A stretch of 64,000 nucleotides of DNA. Origin: Gemmatimonadota bacterium. Lineage in GTDB: Bacteria; Gemmatimonadota; Gemmatimonadetes; Longimicrobiales; Gaopeijiaceae. The notes below the pieces were generated by a model. The model saw nothing but the letters and a program-made list of their open reading frames with translations, had not been told where the DNA came from and did no database searches. This document shows positions 8,615 to 17,870 of the stretch, piece after piece. The stretch is from the NCBI GenBank assembly GCA_022826005.1, contig JAJDVT010000121.1, positions 124,001 through 188,000 on the forward strand. The letters run 5' to 3'. The first letter of the stretch is position 1, and each line of letters begins with the position of its first letter. A program made the translations under genes and the position numbers.

Positions 8615-9628
8615 CTACTCCTGCAACAGGCCCAGAACCCGGTCGATCAGCTCCTGTCCTCCCGGCACCTCACCGGCGAACTCGGCGTACACGGGCTGGC
8701 TCTCCCGCTGGAATGCGTTCCTGTCCACCCAGTTGACCTGGATGTCGGTATCGGACAAGGCCACCAGCAGTTCGCGGTCCAGCCGCTTGGCGGTCTCGTA
8801 AACGAACTCCTGCAGTGCCCGCGCTTCCTCCTCGATCACAGTGCGAACTTCCTCGGGGAGCTCGTTCCAGTGCTCACTGGAGGCCGTAACGTACGCGGGC
8901 GTGTACACGTGTTCCGTCATGGAGAGGAACCCCTGCACCTCGTTCAGTTTGGACGCGTGGATCTGCGCGAGCGGATTCTCCTGTCCGTCCACATTCCCCG
9001 TGCGCAGCGCGAGCAGCACCTCCGAGAAGGCCATCGGCACGGGATTGGCGCCGAAATGCTGGAAGACCTTGACCCGCCAGGTGCCGCGAGGGGTCCGGAG
9101 CTTGAGTCCGTCCAGGTCGGCCGGCACACGGATGGGACGGAGGTTGTTGGTGACGTGGCGAAAACCGTTCTCCCAGACGGCGAGGATGCGGAAGCCCCGG
9201 GCCTCGGCGAGAGGGGCCAGCTGCGGCCAGACCACCGCCTCCTCGATTCTGGACATGTGACCGCGGTCGCTCACGATGTACGGCATCTCGAAGATCCCGA
9301 ATTCGGGGATCCGTGACGACATGATCGACGAGGGCAGCGCCAGCTCCACCGTGCCCAGCTTGAGCTTCTGCAGCAGGACCTCGTCTCCGCCGAGCTGGCT
9401 CGACCCGTAGACGACGACTTCGGCACGCCCCTCCAGACGGGCGTTCACGCGGGCCGCGAACTCCTCGGCTGTGAGTGCGAAGAGCGACCCGGGGGCACCC
9501 ACATGGCCGAAGCTGATTTCGAGCTTGTCGTCGGGGCCGGCGCCGGTGCAGGCGGCTGCGAGGAGAGTCGCCAGGGCCGCCGCGCATGCGCGCCCCGCTC
9601 CGTGAACTGTCTGCCGCCGTGGCCGCAT
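8615..9628 (-). CDS. dctP: TRAP transporter substrate-binding lipoprotein
   Basis: A 337-residue DctP/TAXI-type periplasmic receptor. The N-terminal signal ends in a lipobox-like LAAAC, so it is probably a lipoprotein. Family features include FGHVGAPGSLFALTAEEFA near the start, LKLRTPRGTWRVKVFQHFGA around residue 170 (with the Arg that usually pairs with the substrate carboxylate) and the hinge segment GNVDGQENPLAQI. It captures a carboxylate-like solute and delivers it to DctQM. The ATG at 9628 has GGAGG seven bases upstream. It is the first gene of the leftward operon, divergent from the large oxidoreductase, with which it shares a 110-base promoter region. Confidence 0.93.
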   Translation of the reverse strand: MRPRRQTVHGAGRACAAALATLLAAACTGAGPDDKLEISFGHVGAPGSLFALTAEEFAARVNARLEGRAEVVVYGSSQLGGDEVLLQKLKLGTVELALPSSIMSSRIPEFGIFEMPYIVSDRGHMSRIEEAVVWPQLAPLAEARGFRILAVWENGFRHVTNNLRPIRVPADLDGLKLRTPRGTWRVKVFQHFGANPVPMAFSEVLLALRTGNVDGQENPLAQIHASKLNEVQGFLSMTEHVYTPAYVTASSEHWNELPEEVRTVIEEEARALQEFVYETAKRLDRELLVALSDTDIQVNWVDRNAFQRESQPVYAEFAGEVPGGQELIDRVLGLLQE

Positions 9629-9738
9629 TCATGCCTCCGGATGGGTTGCCGGGTGTGGTGCACCGACGCGCTTTGCGACCATCGCCGTCGCCGTAAGCGC
9701 GCTGTTGTGATCACTGAACATAGTCGGCAGTTTCCGAA

Positions 9739-12700
9739 ATGTCTTTACTATCCGGGGGGAAACCGGACGGGGGCGGTCCCGTCAGCGGCAAAGCGCCCGT
9801 GAAGGGCCGGGGCGCCAGCCGCTTTCGGAAGGAGCGCATCGCACATTCCCGCCTCGCGGCGCGGCTCCGCGCACACGTCGATGGGCCGGTCCGCTTCGAT
9901 TCTCTCACTCGCGGACTGTACGCCACCGACGCCTCCATCTACCAGATCGCGCCGCTCGGCGTCGTGCTGCCCCGCACCCTGGACGATGTCGGCGCCGCGA
10001 TGGCGATCGCGCGGGAGGAGGGGGTGCCGGTGCTGCCCCGCGGCGCGGGAACCTCCCAGTGCGGACAGACCGTCGGGCACGCGCTCGTGATCGACACCTC
10101 GCGCTACCTCAACCGCGTTGTGGAGGTCGACCGCCAGGCCCGCAGCGCGCGGGTCGAGCCGGGGGTCGTCCTCGACCAGCTCAACCGGCGCCTCGCTCCC
10201 ACGGGGCTCTTCTTCCCGGTGGACGTGGCAACCGCCAGCCGCGCCACCATCGGCGGAATGGCAGGCAACAACAGCGGCGGCGCGCGCTCGATCCGCTACG
10301 GGATCAGGGCCGACAACGGGCTGGAGATCGAGGCCGCGCTGGCGGACGGGCGGGTGGTGGGGTTCGGGGGCGGGGGGGCGGCAGCGAGTTTGACGGCGAA
10401 CCCCGGCGCGGATGCGTCTGCGACGGCGAAGACTGAAGCGGGCCCGGAGGCAACGAGCGACGCGGCTCCCCCCGGCGAGCTGGTGCGAAGGGTCCTCGGG
10501 ATCGCCGAGCGCGAGGCTGCGGAGCTGGAGGCCCGCGTGCCGAAGGTGCTGCGCCACGTCGCCGGCTACAACCTGCACCGGCTGCTGAAGCCGGGCGCGT
10601 CGATGGCCGAGCTTCTGGTGGGTTCCGAAGGCACGCTCGCCTTCTTCCGGCGGTTGAAGCTGAAGCTGGCGCGGCGGCCGGCGCGCCGGGTGCTCGGGCT
10701 CTGCTGCTTCCCGTCGCTGCCGGCCGCGCTCGACGCCGTGCAGCACATCGTGACGCTCGGACCCCAGGCGGTGGAGCTGATGGACGACTCGCTGACCGTG
10801 CTCGCCCGCAACAACGCGCAGTTCCGCAGCACGGTCGAGGAGCTGATCCCCGCGTCGGCGCACTCCGTGCTGCTGGTCGAGTTCGCGGGCGACGAGGACG
10901 CCGCGCTGGGGTCGAAGCTGTCGCGGCTCGCGGAGGTGGTGGGGGATGGGGGGGCGGGGGGCGGGGGGGAGGTGCGGCGCGCCGAGGACCCTGCCGCACA
11001 GGCGGCGATCTGGGCCGTGCGGAGGGCGGCGCTGAGCGTGGTGATGTCCATGAAGGGCGACCGCAAGCCGGTCTCGATCGTGGAGGACTGCGCGATTCCG
11101 CTCCCCGCGCTGGCCGAGTTCGGGGGCGCCGTCGAGGAGATCTTCGCGCGGCACGGCACCAGCGCCACCTGGTACGCGCATGCGTCGGTCGGGTGCCTGC
11201 ACGTGCGCCCGGCGCTCGACCTTAAGGACCCGGCGGACGTGGCCGCCTTCCGCGCGGTGGCCGAGGAGGTGCTGGGCGAAGCCGTGCGGCTGGGCGGTTC
11301 CTGGTCGGGAGAGCACGGCGACGGGATCCTGCGCTCCGAGTTCATCGAGCCCCTCCTGGGAGGGCGGCTGGCACGAGCCTTCGCCGAGGTCAAGGAAGCC
11401 TTCGACCCCACCGGGATGATGAATCCCGGAAAGATCGTGGCACCCGCCCGGATGGACGATCGCGAGCTCTTCCGCTACGGGCCGCGCTACGGAGAAACGC
11501 CCCTCCCGGTGGCGATGGACTGGTCGGCGAACGGGGGCTTCCAGCGAGCCGTCGAGGCCTGCAACAACAACGGCGCCTGCCGCAAGATGGACCCGGACGT
11601 GATGTGCCCGTCCTACCGCGTGACCCGTGAGGAGGTGGACACGACGCGGGGCCGCGCCAACGTGCTGCGCCTGGCGCTGACGGGGCAGCTGGGGCCCGAG
11701 GGACTGCTGAGAGACGAGGTCGCCGATGCACTCGAACTCTGCGTGGGCTGCAAGGCCTGCAAGCGGGAGTGCCCGGCGGGAGTGGACATGGCCGCGATGA
11801 AGGCCGAAGTCCTCCATCACCGGAACCGGCAACGCGGTGCTCCCCTGCGGGAACGCCTCTTCGCTTCGCTGCCCAGGGTCGCTCCCCTCGCTTCGCGCGC
11901 CCCGCGGCTGCTCAACCTGCGCAACCGGAGCCGCATGCTGGCCTGGATGGTCGAGCGCACGACGGGGATCGCTGCCGCGCAGCCGCTGCCCGAGTGGGAT
12001 GCGAATCCGTTCCGCGACGAGGAGCTGGGAGCCCCGCCGGGGGTCGGCCGGCAAGGCGATCCGGGTTCCAGGGCGACGGTCTCGTCTGAGGCCGTGACAG
12101 ATTCTTTGACAGATTCACCCAATAATCTGGCACAAATGCATGCATTGAGGCTTGATGAGTTCCCTGACGGCCAACCGGTTGTCCTGTTTGTGGACACATT
12201 CACCAGGTATTTTGACACGGATGTACCTCGGGCCGCCGCGAACGTGCTTATCCGGCTAGGCTTCCATCCCGTCGCTCCCCGCCCCCTCCCCACCCGGGGA
12301 AGACCGCTCTGCTGCGGCCGCACCTACATCAGCGCGGGACTGCTCGGCCACGCTCGCGCCGAACTGCAGCGCACCATCGCCGCCGTCGCCCCGCTGGCCC
12401 AGCAGGGGCTGCCCATCGTGGGCCTCGAACCCTCCTGCCTCCTCACCCTGCGCGACGAAGCCCTCACCCTCTGTCCCGGCGAAGACGCCCGCACAGTCGC
12501 CGAGCAGGCCTCCCTCATCGACGAGTTCCTCGCGTCACGGCCGTCCGGGCACGGCACGGCACGGCCGCCTGCGTCCGCCACGGCCCCCGCCGCGTCCCCT
12601 GCACAGGCCGCCACCTCCAGCGCGCCGCAGGCCGCGATGCCCCCCACCCACATCCACGGCCACTGCCACCAGAAGGCCGCCGGCACCGCCGCGGCCACCG

Positions 12701-12972
12701 CCGACGCCCTGCACGCCACCACCGGCGCCCCCGCGACCCTCATCGAGTCAAGCTGCTGCGGCATGGCCGGCTCCTTCGGCTACACGGCCAGACACCTGCG
12801 CACCTCGCGCGCCATGGGCGAACTCGGCCTCTTCCCCGCCCTGCGTGCCGCCGCTCCGGGCGACACCGTCGTCGCCAACGGATTCAGTTGCCGGACCCAG
12901 ATCCGGGCGGGCACGGGCCGACACGCGAAGCACCTTGTGCAGGTCCTGGCAAACCTGCTCGACAATCCGTGA
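9739..12972 (+). CDS. FAD-linked oxidase / 4Fe-4S oxidoreductase fusion (GlcD-GlcF-like, YdiJ type)
   Basis: A 1077-residue fusion of a flavin dehydrogenase and an iron-sulphur subunit, the layout of YdiJ-type 2-hydroxyacid dehydrogenases. The FAD-binding part (about 60-205) shows PRGAGTSQCGQTVG and GGMAGNNSGGARSIRYG; the FAD-oxidase C-terminal domain runs to about 570. Two ferredoxin-like clusters follow (CNNNGACRK from Cys608; CVGCKACKRECPAG from Cys668), then two CCG motifs (Cys858-859 and Cys1006-1007). Such enzymes oxidise a 2-hydroxyacid and pass electrons to the respiratory chain. Low-complexity Gly/Ala insertions near residues 205-250 and 395-415 are encoded by long G runs. Divergent from the TRAP operon; it may act on the imported acid. 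No strong ribosome site. Confidence 0.9.
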   Translation: MSLLSGGKPDGGGPVSGKAPVKGRGASRFRKERIAHSRLAARLRAHVDGPVRFDSLTRGLYATDASIYQIAPLGVVLPRTLDDVGAAMAIAREEGVPVLPRGAGTSQCGQTVGHALVIDTSRYLNRVVEVDRQARSARVEPGVVLDQLNRRLAPTGLFFPVDVATASRATIGGMAGNNSGGARSIRYGIRADNGLEIEAALADGRVVGFGGGGAAASLTANPGADASATAKTEAGPEATSDAAPPGELVRRVLGIAEREAAELEARVPKVLRHVAGYNLHRLLKPGASMAELLVGSEGTLAFFRRLKLKLARRPARRVLGLCCFPSLPAALDAVQHIVTLGPQAVELMDDSLTVLARNNAQFRSTVEELIPASAHSVLLVEFAGDEDAALGSKLSRLAEVVGDGGAGGGGEVRRAEDPAAQAAIWAVRRAALSVVMSMKGDRKPVSIVEDCAIPLPALAEFGGAVEEIFARHGTSATWYAHASVGCLHVRPALDLKDPADVAAFRAVAEEVLGEAVRLGGSWSGEHGDGILRSEFIEPLLGGRLARAFAEVKEAFDPTGMMNPGKIVAPARMDDRELFRYGPRYGETPLPVAMDWSANGGFQRAVEACNNNGACRKMDPDVMCPSYRVTREEVDTTRGRANVLRLALTGQLGPEGLLRDEVADALELCVGCKACKRECPAGVDMAAMKAEVLHHRNRQRGAPLRERLFASLPRVAPLASRAPRLLNLRNRSRMLAWMVERTTGIAAAQPLPEWDANPFRDEELGAPPGVGRQGDPGSRATVSSEAVTDSLTDSPNNLAQMHALRLDEFPDGQPVVLFVDTFTRYFDTDVPRAAANVLIRLGFHPVAPRPLPTRGRPLCCGRTYISAGLLGHARAELQRTIAAVAPLAQQGLPIVGLEPSCLLTLRDEALTLCPGEDARTVAEQASLIDEFLASRPSGHGTARPPASATAPAASPAQAATSSAPQAAMPPTHIHGHCHQKAAGTAAATADALHATTGAPATLIESSCCGMAGSFGYTARHLRTSRAMGELGLFPALRAAAPGDTVVANGFSCRTQIRAGTGRHAKHLVQVLANLLDNP
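10935..10972 (+). repeat. G-run cluster with quadruplex-forming potential
   Basis: Four uninterrupted runs of five to seven G are separated by one or two bases on the coding strand, inside the oxidoreductase gene. They encode a Gly-rich loop. A second, weaker cluster lies at 10351-10378. Such a run is expected to fold into a G-quadruplex in single-stranded DNA or mRNA and is prone to replication slippage. Confidence 0.6.
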
Positions 12973-13065
12973 CGTAATGCACTTCCGCCATCGTACTCCC
13001 TTGTGGCGGCGACAGGCCGCGAAGTCAATCGAGCGCAAGCGAAGCATGAGAAGGAGTCCTTGAAG

Positions 13066-14460
13066 ATGAGTCGACGCAAGTTGCAGAAACCGTCGCGATC
13101 AATCCCTTCCATCCCCTGCTCCGGCGGCCCTGGTGCACCGGAGCTGCCTGCCGGACACGAACCCCGGAACCGCACCCTCGCGGCGGGCCTCGCCCTCGCC
13201 GCGCTCGCCTTCACCGGCAACCCGGCCACCGCTCAGGAAGTCGTCGAACTCCCTCTTGAAGACCGCATCCTCGACGCCGGATTCCCGGAGGTCTACCGCA
13301 TCGGCGACGGCGTGCGCGACTGGGAACTGCTGACCCGCGTCACATCCATGGGATTCGACGCACAGGGCAACCTGCACATCGGAGACTGGTCCAGTGGGGA
13401 TCTGTCCGTGCTGGTAGTCGACCCGCGCGGCGAGCTCGTGGTGCGGTTCGGCCAGCCCGGCGACGGCCCGGGGGACTTTCGCAATGCGACCCACGCGCTC
13501 GCCCTCCCCGACGGAGGCACGGTCGTGGCCGACAACGGGCACCTGGCGTATCAGCTGTTCGACCGGAAGGGAGTTCTCGAAAGATGGGCCCGCTATCCGG
13601 GAGTCGTCCGGGGGGAAACGCCGCCTCTGCTCTACGTCAGGAGCGCGGACCCGAGGTTGCGCAAGGTGGACCGGTGGGAGGGCGGGCTTCTGGCCCGGGT
13701 GGTCATTGCGCGCAGTTTCGTGGTCGACTCCACCACGTCTCCGCCGCGAGGCAGCATCAAGGCGGGACCGGGGCCGCGTACCGTCCTCAGAGTGTCTCTG
13801 GACGGGGACGAGGCACGCGAGGAAGAAGTGGCGCGAGCATCGAGGCCGGGTGCCGAGGGCGAGTTCTTCTTCGGACCCCTTCCCGGGGGCAGGATCGCCT
13901 TCTCCGACACGGAGACCTACGCGGTCAGGATCGCGGAGCCGAGCGGCCGCGTCGGCACCGTCCTGGTTCGCCCGCTCCCCGCGCGTGAATGGGACGCCAG
14001 CACCGTCAGGGCTCTCAAGGAATACCTGACCGGGAACCTGGAGGCGGATGTCGCCGAAGGGGGCGACCGCGCCGAAGTGGTGGGGATGTTCGGGGGACTC
14101 GAGGCCTGGCGGCGGCGAATCGCGGAGGCGGAATACGAGGGCCCGATCCCGCTGATTTCGGGGATGGAGACGACCTGGGAGGGGAGCATCTGGATCCTTC
14201 GCACCCCCGCCCGGGGATTCACCGACATCGATCCGTTGGCCATGGGCCTGAACGCGCTGGTCTCGGACCCCACCGGCCTGACGGCGGTGGGGCCGGGACC
14301 CATCGACCTGATCACGCCCGGCGGCGAATACCTCGGCACGATTCCCGACTCGCGGATGCCCAACGCCTTCGGCCCCGACGGGCTGGTGGCCTACGTCCAA
14401 CTGGATGGGTTCGAGGTTCCGACGGTGGTGGTGCGACGGTTGCCGGAGGGGATCCGGTAG
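13066..14460 (+). CDS. Secreted 6-bladed beta-propeller protein
   Basis: A 464-residue predicted exported protein. After a long N-region a hydrophobic segment (LAAGLALAALAFTGNPATAQ) ends in an AQ cleavage site. The mature part has the recurrent pattern of 6-bladed propellers (NHL-like): FDAQGNLHIGDW, VVDPRGELVVRFGQPGDGPGDF, ALPDGGTVVADNG and a closing blade with DSRMPNAFGPDGLVAYV. The GQPGDGPGDF segment is typical of the 6-bladed proteins abundant in Gemmatimonadota and Bacteroidota. Function unknown; binding of a cell-surface or peptide ligand is only a guess. The ATG has AAGGAG nine bases upstream. Transcribed towards the TonB receptor gene. A second protein of this kind lies at 61552. Confidence 0.7.
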   Translation: MSRRKLQKPSRSIPSIPCSGGPGAPELPAGHEPRNRTLAAGLALAALAFTGNPATAQEVVELPLEDRILDAGFPEVYRIGDGVRDWELLTRVTSMGFDAQGNLHIGDWSSGDLSVLVVDPRGELVVRFGQPGDGPGDFRNATHALALPDGGTVVADNGHLAYQLFDRKGVLERWARYPGVVRGETPPLLYVRSADPRLRKVDRWEGGLLARVVIARSFVVDSTTSPPRGSIKAGPGPRTVLRVSLDGDEAREEEVARASRPGAEGEFFFGPLPGGRIAFSDTETYAVRIAEPSGRVGTVLVRPLPAREWDASTVRALKEYLTGNLEADVAEGGDRAEVVGMFGGLEAWRRRIAEAEYEGPIPLISGMETTWEGSIWILRTPARGFTDIDPLAMGLNALVSDPTGLTAVGPGPIDLITPGGEYLGTIPDSRMPNAFGPDGLVAYVQLDGFEVPTVVVRRLPEGIR

Positions 14461-14464
14461 TTCC

Positions 14465-14479
14465 GGGTCCCGGGGACCC
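14465..14479. terminator. Possible bidirectional hairpin between converging genes
   Basis: A six-base-pair GC-only stem (GGGTCC / GGACCC) with a three-base loop lies in the 20-base gap between the converging propeller and TonB receptor genes. There is no T run on either side, so it is at best a non-canonical terminator. Confidence 0.3.
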
Positions 14480-14480
14480 T

Positions 14481-16730
14481 TCAGCCCCCAAACGACTCCC
14501 GCACCGCCAGACCAGCCCGAAACCGGCGCTCGACCATTCCCTGCCAGCCCCCCGGGCGCGCATCGAAGAGGTTGTCGACGCCCGCCGTCAGCGCGAGGCC
14601 GCGCCACAGGTCGATCCTGGCCTGCAGGTCCACCGCCGCGAACCGTTCCTGAGTGGCCACGCGGGTGAGCGCACCGTCGTTCCCGCGGCCGAGGATCGGC
14701 GCCTCTCCGGTCAGGTGAGCGGTGAGGTCGACCCGGAACCCGGTGGGCTCGCTCGCGACCCAGGATCCGCGCACCCGGGCGGAGTGGGCGGGGCGCCGGT
14801 CGAGCGGCGTGTCCGAATCCGGTGAGCGCGCGTCCAGGTATGCGTAGCCGGCAACGACTTCACCGCGGTGCGACACGGCGCGCAACCCGAGTTCGAAGCC
14901 GCGGGTGGTCACCTCGGCCACGTTGCGCGGCGAATAGATGAGGAGCCCGGACGGGGTGTTGCCCACGAACCCGGGCTCGATGAGGTTCTCGACCCGGTTG
15001 GAGAACAGCTCGGCGTCGATCCGGAAACCGGGACGCGGGTTCCACTCCACGCCTCCGGACGCGTTCCACGAGCGTTCGGGCGACAGCTCCGGAAACCCCT
15101 GAAGCACGTAGCCTCCGCCCGGATTGACGAAGTTCCAGGTCAGTTCCTTGAACGACGGGGCCCGGAACCCGCGGGCCACGGCTGCCCGGAGCCGCACGCC
15201 TTTCCCGGCCGAACCGCTAACGCCCAGCGTCGGCGACAGGTTGGATCCCCAGCGATCGTTCCACTCGAGGCGCGCCCCGCCGGTGAGGGTCGCGCGGCCC
15301 ACCCGCCAGGCGTCCTGTGCGAAGAGGGCCGCCTGGCTGTCGCCAACGCGCTCCTCGATCAGCTTGTCCGGCGACCGGATCATCCGGCGGGACGCCTCCA
15401 GCCCCGCGTCGAACCGGTGGGCCCCGAGCGCAGCCGAGTACGATGCCCCCAGCCGGGCCTCACGTTCCCATTGGGGCTCGTCGTCCGGTCCGGCGATGGG
15501 CGCGTCCCCGCGCGCGCTCCGGTAGAGATGGTCGTAGTCCTGGACGAACAGGGTGCCGGTCCATTCCCCCGGACCGGCGAGCCTCCGCCCCTCGAGCCAG
15601 CCGGAGACGCCGCGGTTGTCGTTGAACCCGGAGAAGCCGCCCCCCACCGGCCACCGCTGCCGCTCCCTCAGGTAGTTGACGCCGCCCCCGACGCTCCACG
15701 CCGCAGTCGCGTCGAAGTCGATCTCCGAACGCAGGTCCCACACCCGCGCGAAGCCCTCGGTCCCCTGCGTGATCACCCCGGGCATCCGGTCCTCCTGGCG
15801 CCATGCCCCGGTGGCCCGGTAGGTCAGGCGTCCTCCGCCGCTGGCCGTCAGGTCGGCCTGTTTGCGCCCGGCGCCGCCGGAAAGCGCGCGACCATCGATC
15901 CTCAGCCCGCTGGCCGGGGGGGCCGTGATGACATTCACCACTCCCCCGAGGGCGTCTGACCCGTAGAGCGACGAGAGCGGTCCCTTCACGACCTCCACCC
16001 GTTCGGCGCCCGCCAGCGACATGCGGCTCAGGTCGCGCTTCTCGATCAGGGAACCCGGCACGGGCCTTCCGTCCAGGAGTACCAGCACCCGGGCCCCGCC
16101 GATCCCCCTGATCCGCAGGTTCGAACCCGCGGGTGTGCCCGCGGTGACCTGCACCCCGGGCAACTCGGCCAGCAGGCGGTCGACGGACGGGGATCCCGAA
16201 GCCTGGATCTCGGCCAGACGGACGGTCTGCAGAGGGACCGCCACTTCGGAGCGGCGTCGCGGCCGCCCGCCGGCCGTGACGACGATCTCGTCAAGGGCGA
16301 GAGGATCGCGGTCGAGGACGATCTTCCACCCCGCCTCCACGGCTTCAGCCCAGCCGAGGATGCGTTCGTGGTAACCGACCGTCCGGACCCGGATGGCGCC
16401 GCCGGGGCCCCACGAGGCCGGGACCTGAAAGGCACCGCGCTCGTCGGTCAGGACGATCGGCTGATCGCTGCTCCGGGCGCCCGGATCCAGTGCCCGACCC
16501 GCAGCGCGCCGGCCGATGTCGCGCCGGGCGTCCTCCGCCGCCGCGAACCAGCTGATCCAGGCCCCGGCGACCGCGGCGTTCGTGTCACGGTCCTGCACGC
16601 GGCCCTGGGGCTGGGCGGTGGCGGATCCGGACCACAGCGCGCCGGCAAACGCAAGCGCTGCGGCAAACCGGGGCGGAGCGGCGCGGCTCAGCAAGGGGAC
16701 GGCGCGCAGAACCACGGCGCAGTGGTGCAA
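14481..16730 (-). CDS. TonB-dependent receptor, probably for haem
   Basis: A TonB-dependent outer-membrane receptor of up to 749 residues. An N-terminal signal ending SGSATAQ is followed by a carboxypeptidase-regulatory-like beta-sandwich (about 45-140), a TonB-box-like LDEIVVTAGG, a plug domain (LLAELPGVQV, LRIRGIGGARVLVLLDGRPVP, VEVVKGPLSSLYGSDALGGVVNVIT split over about 170-260) and a 22-strand barrel ending in Phe-Gly-Gly. It imports a scarce ligand across the outer membrane using TonB energy. It directly follows a HmuY-like haem-binding lipoprotein gene (30 bases) in an operon with a Fur box, so haem is the most likely ligand. The start is uncertain: TTG at 16730 without a ribosome site, or a GTG five codons later. 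Confidence 0.88.
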   Translation of the reverse strand: MHHCAVVLRAVPLLSRAAPPRFAAALAFAGALWSGSATAQPQGRVQDRDTNAAVAGAWISWFAAAEDARRDIGRRAAGRALDPGARSSDQPIVLTDERGAFQVPASWGPGGAIRVRTVGYHERILGWAEAVEAGWKIVLDRDPLALDEIVVTAGGRPRRRSEVAVPLQTVRLAEIQASGSPSVDRLLAELPGVQVTAGTPAGSNLRIRGIGGARVLVLLDGRPVPGSLIEKRDLSRMSLAGAERVEVVKGPLSSLYGSDALGGVVNVITAPPASGLRIDGRALSGGAGRKQADLTASGGGRLTYRATGAWRQEDRMPGVITQGTEGFARVWDLRSEIDFDATAAWSVGGGVNYLRERQRWPVGGGFSGFNDNRGVSGWLEGRRLAGPGEWTGTLFVQDYDHLYRSARGDAPIAGPDDEPQWEREARLGASYSAALGAHRFDAGLEASRRMIRSPDKLIEERVGDSQAALFAQDAWRVGRATLTGGARLEWNDRWGSNLSPTLGVSGSAGKGVRLRAAVARGFRAPSFKELTWNFVNPGGGYVLQGFPELSPERSWNASGGVEWNPRPGFRIDAELFSNRVENLIEPGFVGNTPSGLLIYSPRNVAEVTTRGFELGLRAVSHRGEVVAGYAYLDARSPDSDTPLDRRPAHSARVRGSWVASEPTGFRVDLTAHLTGEAPILGRGNDGALTRVATQERFAAVDLQARIDLWRGLALTAGVDNLFDARPGGWQGMVERRFRAGLAVRESFGG

Positions 16731-16760
16731 TTCAGCACAATCCGGGGCGTCGCGGCACCG

Positions 16761-17837
16761 TCATCTGAGCCGCTGGAACCTCACGGTCGGATGGCCCGAC
16801 GTACCCGAGGCGTCGTAGTAGTTCGTGATCTGCACCTTGTAGACGCGCTCATCCGCGCGCACCAGGAAGACGTTGTAGGTCGGCCACATGCGGCTGTTCT
16901 CCTGGATATTGTACCAGAAAACACCGCTCGCGTCGTCGACCGTCGCCGGGAAGGCTCCGCTGATCGCCGACAGGAAGCCACCGTACTCCGGCGCGTCGTC
17001 CGCCCGCTGCAGGGCGGTGAAGTCCTGTGCCGGGTCCAGCGGGAAGGTGCCGGCTCCACAGTCCGCGTTGACTTCGATGGACAGGTCCGGAGTGACCCCG
17101 ATGTCCCAGCCGCATCCGGCCGGGCTGGCTGGCGCCCCGTCCGCCAGGCCGAGGAAGACCGGTCCGCGCGTCAGGTCGCCGTCGATCGTCGCCGCGGCGC
17201 CGAGGGTCCCGTCCGGATCGTGGCGGCGGAATTCGACGGTCAGCCCCACGGGTCGTTGTCCCTCCATCTGCAGCGCCGTGACGCGGAAGATGGCGAATCG
17301 GCGCCCGGAGGACTCCCGCGTCTTCCAGGCGGCCTGGGGATTGGCGACGAGCGTGCCGAGCCGGGGTTCGAACCGGAACCAGGACGCGCCGGGATCGGGG
17401 GCCAGGCCGTCTTCCACGAAGGAGGCGGCGGCGGGGATGTCGGCATCGGTGATGGCCTGGAAGGCGGCCTCGCCATCCTGCTCCCTGAGCGCAACGACCT
17501 GGTCGGCGGTGGCGCCGGCGTTGTTGCCGAGGTTGACCGCCGCGACCGATCCGGGGCCCGCGACGCCGCCGTTCAGGGTGACGAGGAAACGGCGCAGTCC
17601 CATGTGCCACTCGGTGGAGCTGGCGGGGTCCGGCGGCGTCACGACCGCCCCTTCGTCCGCCAGACCGAGGTAGGTGAAGCCCAGCGGGGAGGTGGCATCG
17701 ACGGTGATCCGTCCTTCCTCGAAGACCTCGGGGGGTGTCGTGGTGTCGGACTCGCAGCCGGCGAGGGCGGCGAGTATTGCGGGGATTGCGGGGACTGCGA
17801 TGGACGCGCGGAGCGCCCGGTGGGTTCCTGGAGTCAT
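16761..17837 (-). CDS. HmuY-like haem-binding lipoprotein (two repeats)
   Basis: A 358-residue predicted lipoprotein: the signal peptide ends in LAGC. The mature protein appears to hold two HmuY-like beta domains (about 45-200 and 205-358). The first shows EWHMGLRRFLVTLNGG and the second CGWDIGVTPDLSIEVN followed by a C-terminal block YKVQITNYYDASG then TVRFQRL, which resembles the end of HmuY haemophore proteins. HmuY proteins take haem from host or environmental haemoproteins and hand it to a TonB receptor; the adjacent downstream receptor and the Fur box support this. The tandem duplication is unusual, and the haem-ligating residues cannot be placed by eye. Divergent members are often annotated only as hypothetical. 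Confidence 0.65.
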   Translation of the reverse strand: MTPGTHRALRASIAVPAIPAILAALAGCESDTTTPPEVFEEGRITVDATSPLGFTYLGLADEGAVVTPPDPASSTEWHMGLRRFLVTLNGGVAGPGSVAAVNLGNNAGATADQVVALREQDGEAAFQAITDADIPAAASFVEDGLAPDPGASWFRFEPRLGTLVANPQAAWKTRESSGRRFAIFRVTALQMEGQRPVGLTVEFRRHDPDGTLGAAATIDGDLTRGPVFLGLADGAPASPAGCGWDIGVTPDLSIEVNADCGAGTFPLDPAQDFTALQRADDAPEYGGFLSAISGAFPATVDDASGVFWYNIQENSRMWPTYNVFLVRADERVYKVQITNYYDASGTSGHPTVRFQRLR

Positions 17838-17870
17838 TTTGAACTTGAATTCCTGGTTGGGGTGTACGCG

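Noticed and set aside
9748..12054. 768-codon minus-strand frame opposite the FAD/Fe-S oxidoreductase
   Set aside because: No recognisable fold; the sense strand carries FAD and 4Fe-4S motifs.
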